Part shown: positions 51,861 to 63,694 of the stretch, one piece after another
Layout: every line of letters begins with the position of its first letter
Numbering within the stretch: position 1 is the stretch's first letter
DNA from: Lactarius indigo
Lineage: Eukaryota > Basidiomycota > Agaricomycetes > Russulales > Russulaceae
NCBI GenBank assembly: GCA_025766275.1
Contig: JAFKAC010000070.1
Location: forward strand, 62,001 to 126,000
Direction of reading: 5' to 3'
Length of the DNA stretch: 64,000 nucleotides
Position numbers and translations under genes: made by a program
Notes under the pieces: model-generated
What the model was told of the DNA's origin: nothing
The model's input: only the letters and a program-made list of their open reading frames with translations
Database searches by the model: none

Positions 51861-52032
51861 CTTTCCACCTTCGCTAGACCTTTGAGTCTTAGCCTCCCTC
51901 TACGGTCCAAGTGACTATCGTCCTTGTGATCCTTGTGCATCATTCTACTGAAGCCGAGCCTCAGAGCTTGCACTACCGTGACTTAACTGACTTGGTACAG
52001 GTCGTACCTTACACCCCTGTAGTGGCGTAACA
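51861..52032 (+). repeat. Fragment of a B/D-type LTR
   Basis: It matches the end of the B/D LTR in plus orientation (GTGATCCTTGTGCATCATTCTACTG in part, GCTTGCACTACC, CCCCTGTAGTGGCGTAACA). The first part is missing at the E6 junction. Confidence 0.8.
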
Positions 52033-52534
52033 ACTCCACTGGCATCAGTCTGACTTGGACTCTGAGAAGGCGTAATCGACTTAGCAAAGAGCAGGTGAAT
52101 GGGGATCACATGTCAACCCAACACAAGCTGAACAGGGGCACAATGGCACATGCTGCAGCTGAAGGTGTAAAGGTACTATCCCTTGGTGGATAGAAGGGGA
52201 AGCACTCTTAGCTGAAGGCTAAGGCAGGCAGAAGACAAGTCAAGAAGGTGGATTGAAGAAGACCAAGATGGAGACTCTTGGTCTTCTGAGGTGACTATTT
52301 ATACAGTTACACGCGGGCTTTAAAGTGCCACTAGAACAGTAGGTAACCAATAGCGTAACTAGCTCGAACCCTAGTACAGCTATCCTAGGAATGAGTCATA
52401 CATGAGTCACAATCACATGCAAACTACTATGCTGACTGATATGATGTAAGAGTCCATGACTAATAATGCTATCGGGTTGTAGTCATAACCGACCATGAGT
52501 CATTCACAACATGTAATTAGTCCGTACCGTAACA
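52033..52534 (-). repeat. A-type LTR lacking its first bases (A2)
   Basis: Reverse A LTR from ACTCCACTGG to GTACCGTAACA, with the TATA region and inverted repeat at 52258-52287. The expected TGTTACG start is absent and the preceding fragment ends in the same GTAACA. Confidence 0.85.
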
Positions 52535-53089
52535 GCTGGAAAGCAGCAACAGGAAGTCAAGCAAGGTAAAGCAGAAGTGTCTGGCACACAAGCAGTGAGA
52601 ACTGATGTTATACATTGAGAGACAAGAGGCTTACCTGGCACACAAGCAGTGAGAACCGATATGGACCAGGAGTGTACATGGTACTCTACTTATACTCCTA
52701 TAGGCAGTGATGATAGTACAACACTAGTAACACCAGTCACAGAATACAAGAAGGTATTGTTCTACAAACAGACAAAAGCGTGGACGCTTTGAGAACAAGG
52801 GTATGGAGAACAAGAAGAGTCCAGAGCTAAATGATATCATAGTGACATCATAATAAGGATAAAGCTAAGTACGGAACAAAGGAAAGTACAAAGGCATTTA
52901 TACAACGCAGAGTCCAGATGTATGATGTCATAGAAGTACAGTGATGTCATATGTGATGCAAAGATAAGTCCAGATTGTACAGATCAAATAGTATCTAATC
53001 TACAAGTCCTGTATATCTAATCTAAAGCAGTCCATGCTGCAAGTCTGGTCTGTACGAGCTGCTAAGTGTGCACAGGTCACTTATCAACA
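52535..53089 (-). repeat. Family E LTR lacking its first 80 bp (E7)
   Basis: Reverse E copy from GCTGGAAAGCAGCAACAGG to TATCAACA. The missing start coincides exactly with the end of A2. Confidence 0.85.
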
Positions 53090-54128
53090 GTGTGCTGATA
53101 CAAAGTAAGATCAATGTTGATGCTTTGGCAGTGGACAATAGTGCTGTGCTTAACAATGTTGCAGGAGAGTAATAACGTATAAATAAGAACAGAATATGAG
53201 TTGAACTCAATTTCTGTATTCTTCATTTGAAATACAACAATAAGACAAAATAATTCCCCCCCCCCCAAAAAAAAAGCAAGTATAGAGGAGATGGGATACT
53301 GAGTGACAATTAGTCATAACATGACAGCATCTCAATCGGATTGAAGAACAGATGACAGCCAACAATAACAAGACAATCCTGTAAACAACAGACAGACAAA
53401 GCCAGCAATTAAACAGAGGGTGCCATATATTGACAGATTAAGACAGTGCATCAAATGAGGAGGCACCACACAGACTGAGCATGCCCATTAACAATCACTC
53501 CTAATGAGGAAATATATGTGTGAGTGTATGTGTCAGCAAAAAAAGTTGTCCAACATTTATATATATTGTAATGATATTGTATTGACTAGTAGGGGTTGAC
53601 TTCGTTGCCTCAGACCTTGCTTGGTGAGAATGTTCTGTGGAGAGAGGAATTTGATGATGTGTATTGTTGCTGTTCACAGTATACAAGGTTTGAGCACTAT
53701 CAACTTTGATTCAAAGTGTCATTCAGTACTAAATCTTGAGCCAATGGCTATGCCTTAGAAGGAAACTTGCACTTCTCTGTGGAAAGTTCCAGGTGATTAC
53801 AGTCTAACATTGGGGCTGAATATTTGTGCTGAATCTCAACAAGAGATGTACAAAGTATGGTATGAGAATTGCTCTTGCTCAAATATGACGATATATGAAA
53901 AACTAAAATTTGGCCCATTACATGTCCCACTCCAAAAGTAAACACAAAAAAGTAAACACAAAAAAAAGTGGAGCATGAGTGTGTTTGGGTTCACCATCAA
54001 CATCAGAGTGCACTGTGCAAGTGGGGATTAAAATGCTCACATAAGTGGACTGCATGCTGGCATTGACACTACTCCCACATCTGTCCTCTACCATCATCAT
54101 CTTAACTCACCTACCTCTTTGTCCCATG
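53090..54128. other. AT-rich unassigned DNA
   Basis: A short plus-strand open frame to a TAA near 53172 could be the end of a gene (VDALAVDNSAVLNNVAGE), but nothing upstream supports it. A poly-C/poly-A run is at 53256-53274. The rest shows no recognisable gene. Confidence 0.4.
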
Positions 54129-54714
54129 TGTTATGATCCAACGCTTCGGACCTCAGTTACAGTATGTTCCCATCTTGTCCCTTCCCCTTCTGTCCCATAC
54201 TTTGTTACCCAAAGGAGCTACTACTGTTAGTGGCATTGTTTGTCTTGATCCAAATATCCCTTTGTTCTGTTTAGTTTCTTTGTTTCTGTATGGGCCTGTG
54301 TTCATGTTGTTTGGAACCTTGCCCTATATAAACCTGTACTATATATAGACTGTAGGAAGCCAGACTTGGCTTCATTCGCAATCTAGCAACCTTGCCTTCA
54401 TACCTTGGTGTGACCTTGCTCTATTCCCCTCTTCTTGTGCACCCCCTACTTCAGTTCTTAACCAGGACACTCCAAAGTCTTTGCAGTTGAACTATATCAA
54501 TGCGTCACACCTGTTATACTCTGTGCACTAGCAAGATCAAGTGTAGAGAAGTGTTAAACACTTCGGACGAGGAGTTCTACATTACAGAGTAGTGCTGCAC
54601 TTTGTGCCACACTTTTGCCACTCATATTTCATAGCAATAAGACAACAGACGTCTTCGCTTGATACTCGTGTGATTCAGAACCTCCAGAACCCACACCCCT
54701 GCTAGGGCGTAACA
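54129..54714 (+). repeat. Solo LTR, family G (G2), TSD CCATG
   Basis: A 586-bp copy of G1 (23425-24004), with CCATG at 54124-54128 and 54715-54719. Confidence 0.93.
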
Positions 54715-54717
54715 CCA

Positions 54718-55770
54718 TGTCCTCACCACCTCCACCCAATGTCTCTCCTGGTCCATAGGACCCTGAGCTGTTAGCCTCCTCCAGGCTGCTAAAAGCTCAG
54801 GGGAGCTGGTCTCTACTGTGTGTTCCAAGGGTGTTAGAGGGACTGCTCTCTCTGCCTGTTTGGCAACTTGCAGGCTGCACCATCTCCTTTTGGAGGTGGT
54901 CAATCTGGTGGTCAGTTGGAGACCTGTTCCTGGGAAGTGGAAGTGAGGGGGAGAGGGGAGTGTGCTACCAATTGTCTCTGGTTCTTGTTCATCCTGTGTC
55001 CTCACCACCTCCACCCAATGTCTCTTCTGGCCCATAGGACCCTGAGCTGTGAGCCTCCTTCAGGCCACTAGAAGCTCAGGGGAGCTGGTCTCTACCACGT
55101 GTTCCAAGGGTGTTAGAGGGACTGCTCCCTCTGCCTGTTTGGCAACTCGCAGGCTGTGCCATCTCCTTTTGGAGGTGGTTAATCCAGTGGTCAGTTGGAG
55201 ACCTGTTCCCAGGAAATGGAAGTGAGGGAGGGGGGAGAGGGCCTGAAGTATATCCACAGCCTTTGTGCAGTACATGTGGAGTTTGTGTTTTGCCCCCATT
55301 CCCATTCTCAACTTCCAGTGTTGTGGTCTGCAGTTTATGCTGTGAGCTTGAGCATGTGCATGATATGTAGTGCCTTGCCGAAGCTCATGGTTGTGATACT
55401 GTGTAGCTTGAGCATGTGTGCTTCTGGTTGTTCTCCAACTTTCTATTTCTATTTCTCTCCTTTGGCACCATCTTGTATGGGTTCCTATCTTTTGACACCT
55501 GGTGAGGAGAATGACTTCATACCATTGTCATAACTGTGAGTAAATGCATGATTTCAGGCTCCACTCACCCAACACTCCTTCTGGCCTGGTCCCTGGGCTT
55601 CAAGCCCCCTCCAGGTGACTAAAAGTTCAGGGGAGCTGGTCTTGGCACCACACATTCCCAGGATGTTAGAGGGATTGCCCCCCTCTACCTACTTGGAAAC
55701 TCATCCAACCCATCTCCAATGGATGTCAACTCAGTGAGCACTTAGGGACCTGCATGGAAGCAAGGGAGGG
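54718..55770. repeat. Tandem direct repeat, about 279-bp unit, two close copies and one diverged
   Basis: TGTCCTCACCACCTCCACCC starts at 54718 and again at 54997, followed by collinear sequence (GCTCAGGGGAGCTGGTCTC, GTTAGAGGGACTGCTC, CTTTTGGAGGTGG). A third, diverged copy spans about 55561-55770. 55280-55560 between them is unrelated. No coding function seen. Confidence 0.8.
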
Positions 55771-57984
55771 GGTGAGTCATAGCAGGCAACCATGCCACCC
55801 CTGTAGTGGCTACTCTACCCTCACCTCCCCCAAGAGCCTCACCAACTGATTTCTGTATCTGCATCCATGCATGCATTTGGCAACATTTTTCATTGTTCTC
55901 ATTTTAACCTGTTGACACCAGCGTTCAGAAACACATTGACTTCCATGAATTCACATTTGGTAGGTATCACCCTCAAGAACAATGGTATTACACTTTTCTC
56001 ATGACTTCAGGTGAGCACTTGTGTGCATCCTTCCCTTGTGGGCCACTCAAGCCAATGTTGACCTTTTGCAGAAGATGGGCTGTTTCTTGAGATGCAGGTG
56101 CCAATTGTCAGCCATGATCAGATGGTGGGTTGAGTGAAGATGACACCACTACTTCCTGTGAGGGAGTGACAGCAGTCTTGATCTTCTCTGATCCAAATTG
56201 TTCCACAGGCACTTGATTATTTTATTGAGAAAATTGACCATGTTATAGCTGTTGATATGTACTTATGCCAGGATATCACATGATTCTTAGTCCATCTGCC
56301 AAGTCTGAATGCACCACCTTTGAAAAGCAAGGTAGCAAAGATGTTGGCCTATACTCCAACAACATGTTTGGGTTGTTCGCAGTGAGCTCTGAGTTGTAGT
56401 AGTGCATTCATTGAATTGTTTGGAGGTTTCCCTTGGCTGTTTTGTCCACTTGTCCCCTGAATGTGTGAGGTGGTGCCAGTGTAACTGCCATGAAAGCCTA
56501 GACAGCAGTTAATGCTCAGCAAATGCAAAATTGTGATTACTCAATTGTTTGTAGGTCTCAATTGCTTTACCCACTTGCCCAAGTGTTCAATATGTTGGTG
56601 TAAATGCTCAGTATTGCTTGCAGCAAGCACATACTGGTACCATTGGCACTGTTGTGGAAGACAGCTTCAAAGAAAGGTAATGGAAGTGCTGAGGAATGTG
56701 TTCACACTAAAAACACTGAGATCTTGTCAACAATCGAAAGCAACTTTGTAAGGTTCTTGTAATATGTGCTGTGACCACCTTTCTAGAACCTCTTCACACC
56801 TGCTCTGCACCCTCTACACTATGGACCACCTCAATGCCACAAGGAAACACGAATCAAATTGGTCCAAACAACCGATCAACCACCTCACCTGATCCATTTG
56901 CAACATTCAGATGAATGTTCAGGTCCATCTTGACCCACCATTCCATCCCTTCTATCTGTGGAAAAGATCAGTCAGTGGCTTTGATAAGGATAGGGGAGGA
57001 ACTCACCTTGATTACAAGTGGCCTAATGGCCCTTTTCAACCCCCTCCACATGACCCTGAGGAGTGAGCACAAGAGTGAATGAGCAGATTTGAATAAGAAC
57101 CTAGGTGTGTGGTAAGTGCTTTGCTTCCAAGAATGTGAGGGGTGACTCACATTGGAAGAGGTAGTGGGAAGAGTTGACACTGGTGTGAAGCAGGAATTAA
57201 GTGCTGGCATTTATGCATACAGGGTGAATAAGCACCAGTGTTGACCCACATGGAGAAGATAAGCACTGGGGTTGTTTCAGGCCAAAGGAACTCAAGCCCA
57301 CTAGATTGTCCCCTCTGTGTCGTCTTGCTACTCCACCCCCTCTCACAGAATTGGGCCCATCTTGCACTCTAATGCCCAAGCATGTTGTAAAGTAGTCACA
57401 AGTCACCACAGACTCCTGTGGGGCATTTCATAGTGCCCCTCCCTGGTGGAGACAGAGCATGTGGTTATAACAAACAGCCCCACGGCAATGACAATGACAA
57501 CAACATAGCTGTGTCGGTGCCAGCCACAGGCTCCATGGATCTCTGACAAGATGCCCTGTGACCCCAGGCCTGACCGTGATGACCCTGACACCACCACTCA
57601 AAGGCTCTCCATGTGACCCTGGTCACAATGTCCACAATGCCACTGCAACTGGGGCACCCAACTAATGTGACCTATGTCTGACTCCAGTCAAGATGACCTG
57701 CAGCAACACTATGGCAATGGTGTAATGAATGTGCCTCAACCATGTGATTTACCAACATCATGCATGGGTCCCCAATAGGAGTACCACGAGTCTGGTTGGA
57801 CAAACACCAACTCTCCTGAGGAAGAAGACAAAGAAGACAGGCTGCTTATGCAGCTAGAGCACTGAGATGAGTATGCCCAAGCCACTTACATGTGGTGTGG
57901 ACGATTGGTGGTCATGTGACTAACCACTCACATAACAACATTTCAGTGTGATGTTTGTGTAAAACAAACATCATGCCAAACCAG
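55771..57984. other. CpG-poor unassigned DNA
   Basis: No long open frame or recognisable family. Near 57951-57976 an inverted repeat ATGTTTGT/ACAAACAT surrounds GTAAA. Sparse CpG suggests old, decayed sequence. Confidence 0.45.
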
Positions 57985-58500
57985 TGTTATGACTTTTTGG
58001 GTCTACATGCCTGCCTTCTGATGTTCTGATATTCCATGTGCATTCTGATTGGCTGCTGCATTTATGCTGACTGATATGATACCAAGGGCCTTATGCCACT
58101 GGTTGTACTTATCTATGACTTGCTATGACTCACTATGACTCACATATGATACTAAGGTTTCTGGACTCGGATCTGACTGCAAACTTGACTGTGTACTAGT
58201 ATATAGGTAGTATGCTGGGACGGAGCATTCCCCAGCTTGAGTTCTTGTATTCTCCTACCATTCAATAGGACTTCAAGCTTTTCCCTCCTTTGTGACTTAT
58301 CACTTGCCTTCCATCTCTCCTTTGGTTGATGGCTGTTCAACTTTCTTTACTCTTACTCCTTGACTGTCTTGTCAAGAGGTCACCCCATGTGGACTACTAA
58401 GGGAACATTCCAGCATTTCAGCATGTTCCATGAGTAGTAGTCACATGCCAACACCTGGATAGTGGTCCAAGTCAGACAATACGTCAGTAGGAATGTAACA
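57985..58500 (+). repeat. Candidate solo LTR, family K
   Basis: A 516-bp sequence from TGTTATGACTTT to GAATGTAACA. A TATATA box near 58199 is followed about 15-35 nt later by the inverted repeat CTGGG/CCCAG, as in the A, C and G starts. The flanks ACCAG and GATGG do not match, so boundaries are tentative. Confidence 0.5.
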
Positions 58501-59174
58501 GATGGTGACCACTATGACAAAGGTGACAGTCATGCAATGACAGTGACTGGTGACCATGAGGACAAAGACAGTCTCACAGACATGTAGATTAGCAAAGTGT
58601 GTAGTGCTACATAGAATACTTTGCCCTCAGGTGCATGAAAATGGATTCAAGAAAAAAAAAAGTCAAAGAAAACTGTGAGTTGTGTGCCACAGTTTTGCTG
58701 TCTCAAGCTTTGACAGCTCAACATTTCAAGTCCTTGACTCACAATGTTCCAACATCAGACATCATGGTGGATGGGTCCCTAATGAAATATGAGGAAAAAT
58801 AGTAATTACATTACAAATATTTTCTACTATATCATTAGCATGAAGAAATCAAAAATATTATCAATAAAAGTGCTGAGCCCACAAGGAGCTTATGGGTGAT
58901 TATATTGTAAATCAAGTCATAATGTATCTGGTCACAATATTTTTGCTATATTGGTGATCACATTGTAAATAAGTTCACATTGGATCACAAGAGTATTATT
59001 TGAGGCTTTTTTGGAATAATTCTCTCCTAAAATCAGCATGTAAATGTACTTAACATCCTAAAATGCCCATAGTGACATTTTCTTGTCATTACTAAGGTAG
59101 CAGTTGCTAGGAACCTGCAGCCCTTTATGTAAGCCCTAAACCCTAGGGGTTGGCTTATGTAAGTGGACACAACT
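58501..59174. repeat. Inverted relative of the 6.6-7.1 kb AT-rich repeat
   Basis: 58600-58785 is the reverse complement of about 6913-7110. 58790-59040 is AT-rich with TATATTG/CACAATAT words. 58501-58600 is a GTGAC/CATGAC-rich stretch. No gene. Confidence 0.55.
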
Positions 59175-60346
59175 TGATGAACAGTACACAAAGAGATCAT
59201 ACTCACAGTGGCAAGGAGACTGTGGTGAGATATGATAGGGTGTCTGAGAAGCAGCAACAGGGGTGCAAGCAAGAGAAGCTAGAGAGGTTGTCTAGCATAC
59301 AAGCAGTGAGAACTGAATCAACTGATGTGGACCAGGAGTGTACAAAGTACTCTACTTATACTTTTACAGAGGGTAACACTACTACAAGGTAAGTAACAGA
59401 GTGTCACAGAATATAAGGGATGCATTGTTCTACAACAGGACAAAGGAGTGTATAAAGAGTATAAAGAGAACAAGGCGTCCAGACTAGTGATATCATAGTG
59501 ATATCATAATAAAGATAAGAGTGAAAAGGGGAACAAAGGACAGAGTGCAATGAAGTGTCCAGAGTGTTCTACATGATGTCATTGTATATAATTGATGAAC
59601 AGCACACAAGGAGGACATACTCACAGTGACAAGAAGACTGTGGTGAGATAGGTCAGGGTGGCTGGAAGCAGCAACAGGGAAGTCTAGCAGAGTGAGGCAG
59701 AAGTGTCTGGCACACAAGCAGTGAGAACTGATGTTATACATTGAGAGACAAGAGGCTTACCTGGCACACAAGCAGTGAGAACTGATGTGGACCAGGAGCG
59801 TACATGGTACTCTACTTATACTCCTACAGAGGGTGACAGTAGTACAAGATAGGTAACGCTAGTCACAGAATACAAAGGTGCTATTGTTCTACAAAGGGAC
59901 AAAGGAGTGGACGCTTTGAGAACAAGAGAAAGGAGAACAAGGAGAGTCCAGAACTAGATGACATCATAGTGACATCATAATAAAGATAATACTAAGTAAA
60001 GAACAAAGGCGTTGAGTACAACACAGAGTCCGGACACATGATGTCATAGAAGTACAGTGATGTCATATGTGATGCAATGATAAGTCCAGATTGTACAGAT
60101 CAAACAGTATCTAATCTACAAGTCCTGTATATCTAATCTAAAGCAGTCCATGCTGCAAGTCCGGTCTGTACGAGCTGCTAAGTGCACAAGGGTCACTTAT
60201 CAACAATAATGTCATAGATAAGCTAAGAAGTCTGAGATTGTACAGATCATATAATCTAATCTACAGGCCCAATATATTTTATCTAAAGCAGTCCATATCT
60301 GCATGTCTTTTAGAGCTGCTAAGTGTCCACAGGCTACTTATCAACA
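59175..60346 (-). repeat. Solo LTR, family E (E8), TSD CAACT, split by E9
   Basis: Reverse E copy at 59175-59592 and 60206-60346, with CAACT at 59170-59174 and 60347-60351. The block downstream of TATA holds one copy of the usual duplicated motif. Confidence 0.92.
59593..60205 (-). repeat. Solo LTR, family E (E9), TSD ATAAT, nested in E8
   Basis: A 613-bp reverse E copy, with ATAAT at 59588-59592 and 60206-60210. It is an E copy inserted into an older E copy. Confidence 0.95.
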
Positions 60347-60353
60347 CAACTAG

Positions 60354-61092
60354 TGTCACGCCTCTGCGGGGGCGTGTGTCGTTCTGTAGCAGATCCTGCC
60401 TGAGGCAAAGGACTCTGAGTCGGATCCCCACTGGGTGGAAGGATTCCTAAGGTCTTCGGTAATAGCTCCTATGCCGAGGTAGCTAAGTCTGTGACAATCC
60501 CCCTGTACTGAGGTGGGAAGGTCCTTCTGTAACAGCCCCTTGTGCTAAGGTGACTGAGTCTGTAGCAATGGACGAGCTCGGTGCCTAAGTCCAAAGGTCA
60601 CGTGTCACTGGGCTGACCAGTAAGACAGAAAGAGGATAAGAGCGAAGTCAAGGGGAAGCCTGTACAGAGGCTGAGAGGGGAATGACCCAAAGGGGATATG
60701 GGTTAAGGGTCAGAGGTTCTGGGTCAAGGGCTTGAGTGCTGAAGGGACTGAGGCACTCAAGGAGGCAGTGGAGATACAACGCAGATAGTTGATTAAGCCA
60801 AAGCTAAGGAGCTAAGGCGCACTACAGGGTTCCTTATATAGTACAGGATTGCGCCTGAGCGCATAGTGCTACTGGTTGCTATAGATAGAATGATGTGTTG
60901 GCAAGATGGTGTCAACATTGTGCAAGATGGTGTCATGCCAGCAAGGCAGAAGAAAGGTAGACAGGAATAGCACAGAAGGTGCTGGAATGATCGTCAGATA
61001 AAAGAGACGCATAGGTTCAAGAAAAGTAACAGTCAAGATAGAAGATGGATTAGATAAGGACAAGGAAGGAAAGTAACAGGAGGTTCGTGACA
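60354..61092. repeat. Solo LTR, family L, TSD ACTAG
   Basis: A 739-bp sequence beginning TGTCACGCCT and ending TTCGTGACA, with ACTAG at 60349-60353 and 61093-61097. It is relatively CpG-rich. On the minus strand TATATAAGG lies near 60843, so it probably reads leftward. Two diverged copies of an AAGGTC...GAGTCTGT unit of about 68 bp lie at 60450-60580. Confidence 0.9.
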
Positions 61093-61582
61093 ACTAGTGT
61101 TATAGAGATTTATTGTATGTAAGAATCCCTGGAGGGGGTGAGTAGTGTTGCCATGGCTTGGCTCAGCTCAGCTTGGCTCAGCTAAGCATGGCTTGACCAA
61201 AAATGATGAGCCAAGCTGAGCCATTCTCAATTGAGCCAGCTTGAGCCACTCAAAGTACAAATAAAAAATCATACCATTTTGGGTAGCCAGACAACTCAGA
61301 CCTGATGAGGCTGACATTGTTGTACTGTGCCCTTCACCCCACATTCAACAAGCCTGTGTGACTCTGTGTGAGACTGACATACCCTCCTTTTGCTTCCCTC
61401 CCTGTTCCTCTTGCTTTTGCTGCACCCCCTGCTTGCTTTGCCCACACTGGCTTGCCATCTGTGTGCTGTCTGCACTGTCCATGTTGCCTGCATGCTGACT
61501 GCTTGCTTTGTGTGCTCTCTGGGTCTTCACCACCACCACCTGCATCTTCACTGCTGCCCCAGGTCCTTGCTGCTGTCCTCTC
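61093..61582. repeat. Low-complexity DNA (GGCTCAGCTT words, CTG/CTT-rich)
   Basis: 61153-61250 is built from GGCTTGG/CTCAGCT words, partly palindromic. 61375-61582 is pyrimidine-rich with CTTGCTG words and continues after E10. No gene. Confidence 0.55.
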
Positions 61583-62104
61583 TGATAAACAGCACAGATA
61601 GAACCTATACTCACAGAGGGCAAAAGAGTCTGTGGTGAGATATAAGGTGCAACTGGTAAGCAGCAGAGGGGAAATCTTGCAGTGGGAAGCAGAGGGTGTC
61701 TGGCACACAACAGTGAGGAACTGATGTGGACCAGGAGGGTACTCTACTTATACTCCTACAGAGAGTGACACTAGTACAACATAGGTAATGCTAGTCACAA
61801 AGTACAAGGGTGGTATTGTTCTTCAAATGGACAAGGGAGTGGACGCTTTGAGAACAAGGCAAGGAGAACAAGGAGAGTCCAGAGCTAAATGATATCATAG
61901 TGACATCATAATAAAGATAAGAACAAAAACAGAACAAAGAGATGTAGTACAATGAAGGGTCCAGAAGTAGTCCATATGATGTCATTGTACAGTGATGTCA
62001 TAGTCCAGATTGTACAGATCAAACTAAGTAATCTAATCTAGAGTAGTCTGAGATCTACAAGTCCTTTTTGGAGCTGCTAAGTGTGCAAGGGTCACTTATC
62101 AACA
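61583..62104 (-). repeat. Solo LTR, family E (E10), TSD CTCTC
   Basis: A 522-bp reverse E copy (TGATAAAC to TATCAACA), with CTCTC at 61578-61582 and 62105-62109. It carries only one copy of the 27-29 bp repeat and is shortened elsewhere. Confidence 0.92.
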
Positions 62105-63240
62105 CTCTCTGCTGTCATCTGTCTCACTGCTGCTGCTCTCTGCACCCAATCTGCTGTCACTCTGAGTCCTCTGCCACCCTCAGCACCTTGCCATGTCCTT
62201 GCTGCCCTCTCTGGATCTTTGCTACTGCCACCTGTCCCTCATTCCTGTCCTCTGTGCCACTCTCTGTCCCCTTGCCACCATTGCTCTGTGCCCTTGCAAC
62301 CACTGACTTCTATGCTGTTGCCATGTCCTTGCTGCTGCCTCTGTACACTGCCACTGCCTTCTGCCTGCACTGCTGCTCTTTTTCCCTCTCACTCCCCACC
62401 TCTCCCTTGTTGTCTTGGACCCTACTCATTCTTCCCTTGTGTGCACAATTTTGGCCCCTCAAAATCTTCCCTTACTATGTTGCTGCCTCAGACCTCTGCC
62501 CCCTTGCTACTGCTCTCTGCCCCTTGCCACCACTCTGCCCCCTTGCCATTGCTGCCCTCTCTGCATCATCACTACTGCTGTCCATATCTCACTGCTGCTG
62601 CTACTGCCTGTGCCCTTGCTGCCACCACTGTTGTTGTTGTTGCTGCCATCTGTGCCCTCACACTGCCATCTGCATCATTACCACTGCTGCTGTCATCATT
62701 GGCCTTGCTGCAGCCATCTGTGCTCTTGCCTTCTCTGTGATGCCCTCACTGCCACTGCCACTCTGCACCCTTGCCACTGCCACCTTGCACCCTCAGCTCT
62801 GTGTCATTGCTGTCACTGTCACCTTCTGCCCCAGGTTACTGCCACTCTTGTGCCTTGGACCCCTTCCCTTGCTGTCTCATTGCCTTGGGCCCCCCTAAGA
62901 CTGCCATTGTACACTGTTGCACCCCCTTGGACTGCCCTTGTGTCCCCTCAGACTGCCCTCATGTCCCCTTGGACTGCCCTTGTGTCCCCTTGGACTGCCC
63001 TACACCTCCCCCTCACATCCACTTGGACTGCCTTGCACCCCCCCTTGTGCCCCCTCAGACTGCCCTCACACCCCCCTCATGCCTCCTTGGACTACCTTTG
63101 CACCACCTCAGACTACCTTTGCACCACCTTGGACCACCTTTGCATCCCCCTCATGACCCTTGGACCTTCATGCCCTCCTCACCCCCCCCTCCCCATCCCC
63201 TTTTCTCTTCCCCTTCCTCTTTTCCCTCTCTGGTCACCCT
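62105..63240. repeat. CTG/CCT-rich low-complexity tract with a 21-bp minisatellite
   Basis: 62105-62880 is dominated by TGCTGCC/TTGCC words. From about 62917 to 63170 a 21-bp unit (CCCTTGGACTGCCCTTGTGT plus one base) repeats with changes. Long open frames in two phases are driven by this composition and have no domain. Confidence 0.7.
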
Positions 63241-63409
63241 GGGTAAGTCACATGGGTTTCCTATTTGTATGTAGTTCATTCCTAGGTACAAATACATGTA
63301 TATAGCCTTTTTGCAAATAGATCCTTTTCAAACTACTGCTCACTGATGCCCCTGAGACAAGCCCTCAAGTCCTCAACTGGTCTGACTGCCTCCACTCCTT
63401 CTAGCTCTG

Positions 63410-63694
63410 CTAATTCATCCTTCTCTTCAATCCCTTCAGTGAATTGAGTTCCCTTTTATACTTTGCCTGGAACTTAAGTATCTGTAGGGCTTCCATGTTG
63501 CTTGGCTTAAGGTGGTTCCTCCTGGCTCTAGCTGTCTCCTTGCTTGCTAAGAAGACATGCTCACATGGTACTGAAGTGGCTTGAATGGGGAGTAAGTCCA
63601 TAGCAAGCTCAAACAGTGTTGGCCACTTTTTCTGGTGTTCCTGCCATTCCAACTGCTGTTTGATGAATTGCAGACATAGACAGTATACTCACAG
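63410..63694 (-). pseudogene. hAT transposase C-terminal dimerisation region
   Basis: hAT-family DNA transposases end with a conserved dimerisation block. On the minus strand WPTLFELAMDLLPIQATSVPCEHVF and RNHLKPSNMEALQILK match its pattern (P.L..lA.dlL.i.atSv..E..F, then L....ve.l..lk). A GT-AG intron (63694 to about 63656) seems to precede the exon. The usual FS after the ERVF motif is changed to FLASKE. Upstream catalytic parts were not found in 63700-64000, so it is a fragment or continues beyond the window. Confidence 0.65.

Noticed and set aside
57951..57976. ATGTTTGT...ACAAACAT inverted repeat as terminal repeat of a small DNA transposon
   Set aside because: The arms are only five bases apart, so it is a hairpin and cannot be the two ends of an element.
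61153..61250. GGCTCAGCTTGGCTCAGCT palindromic words as a terminator or replication origin
   Set aside because: Simple sequence expansion explains it; no other origin or terminator signs.
62068..63305. Two long overlapping open frames of 276 and 296 codons
   Set aside because: They lie on CTG/CCT-rich low-complexity DNA with a 21-bp minisatellite, are open in two phases at once, and have no domain.
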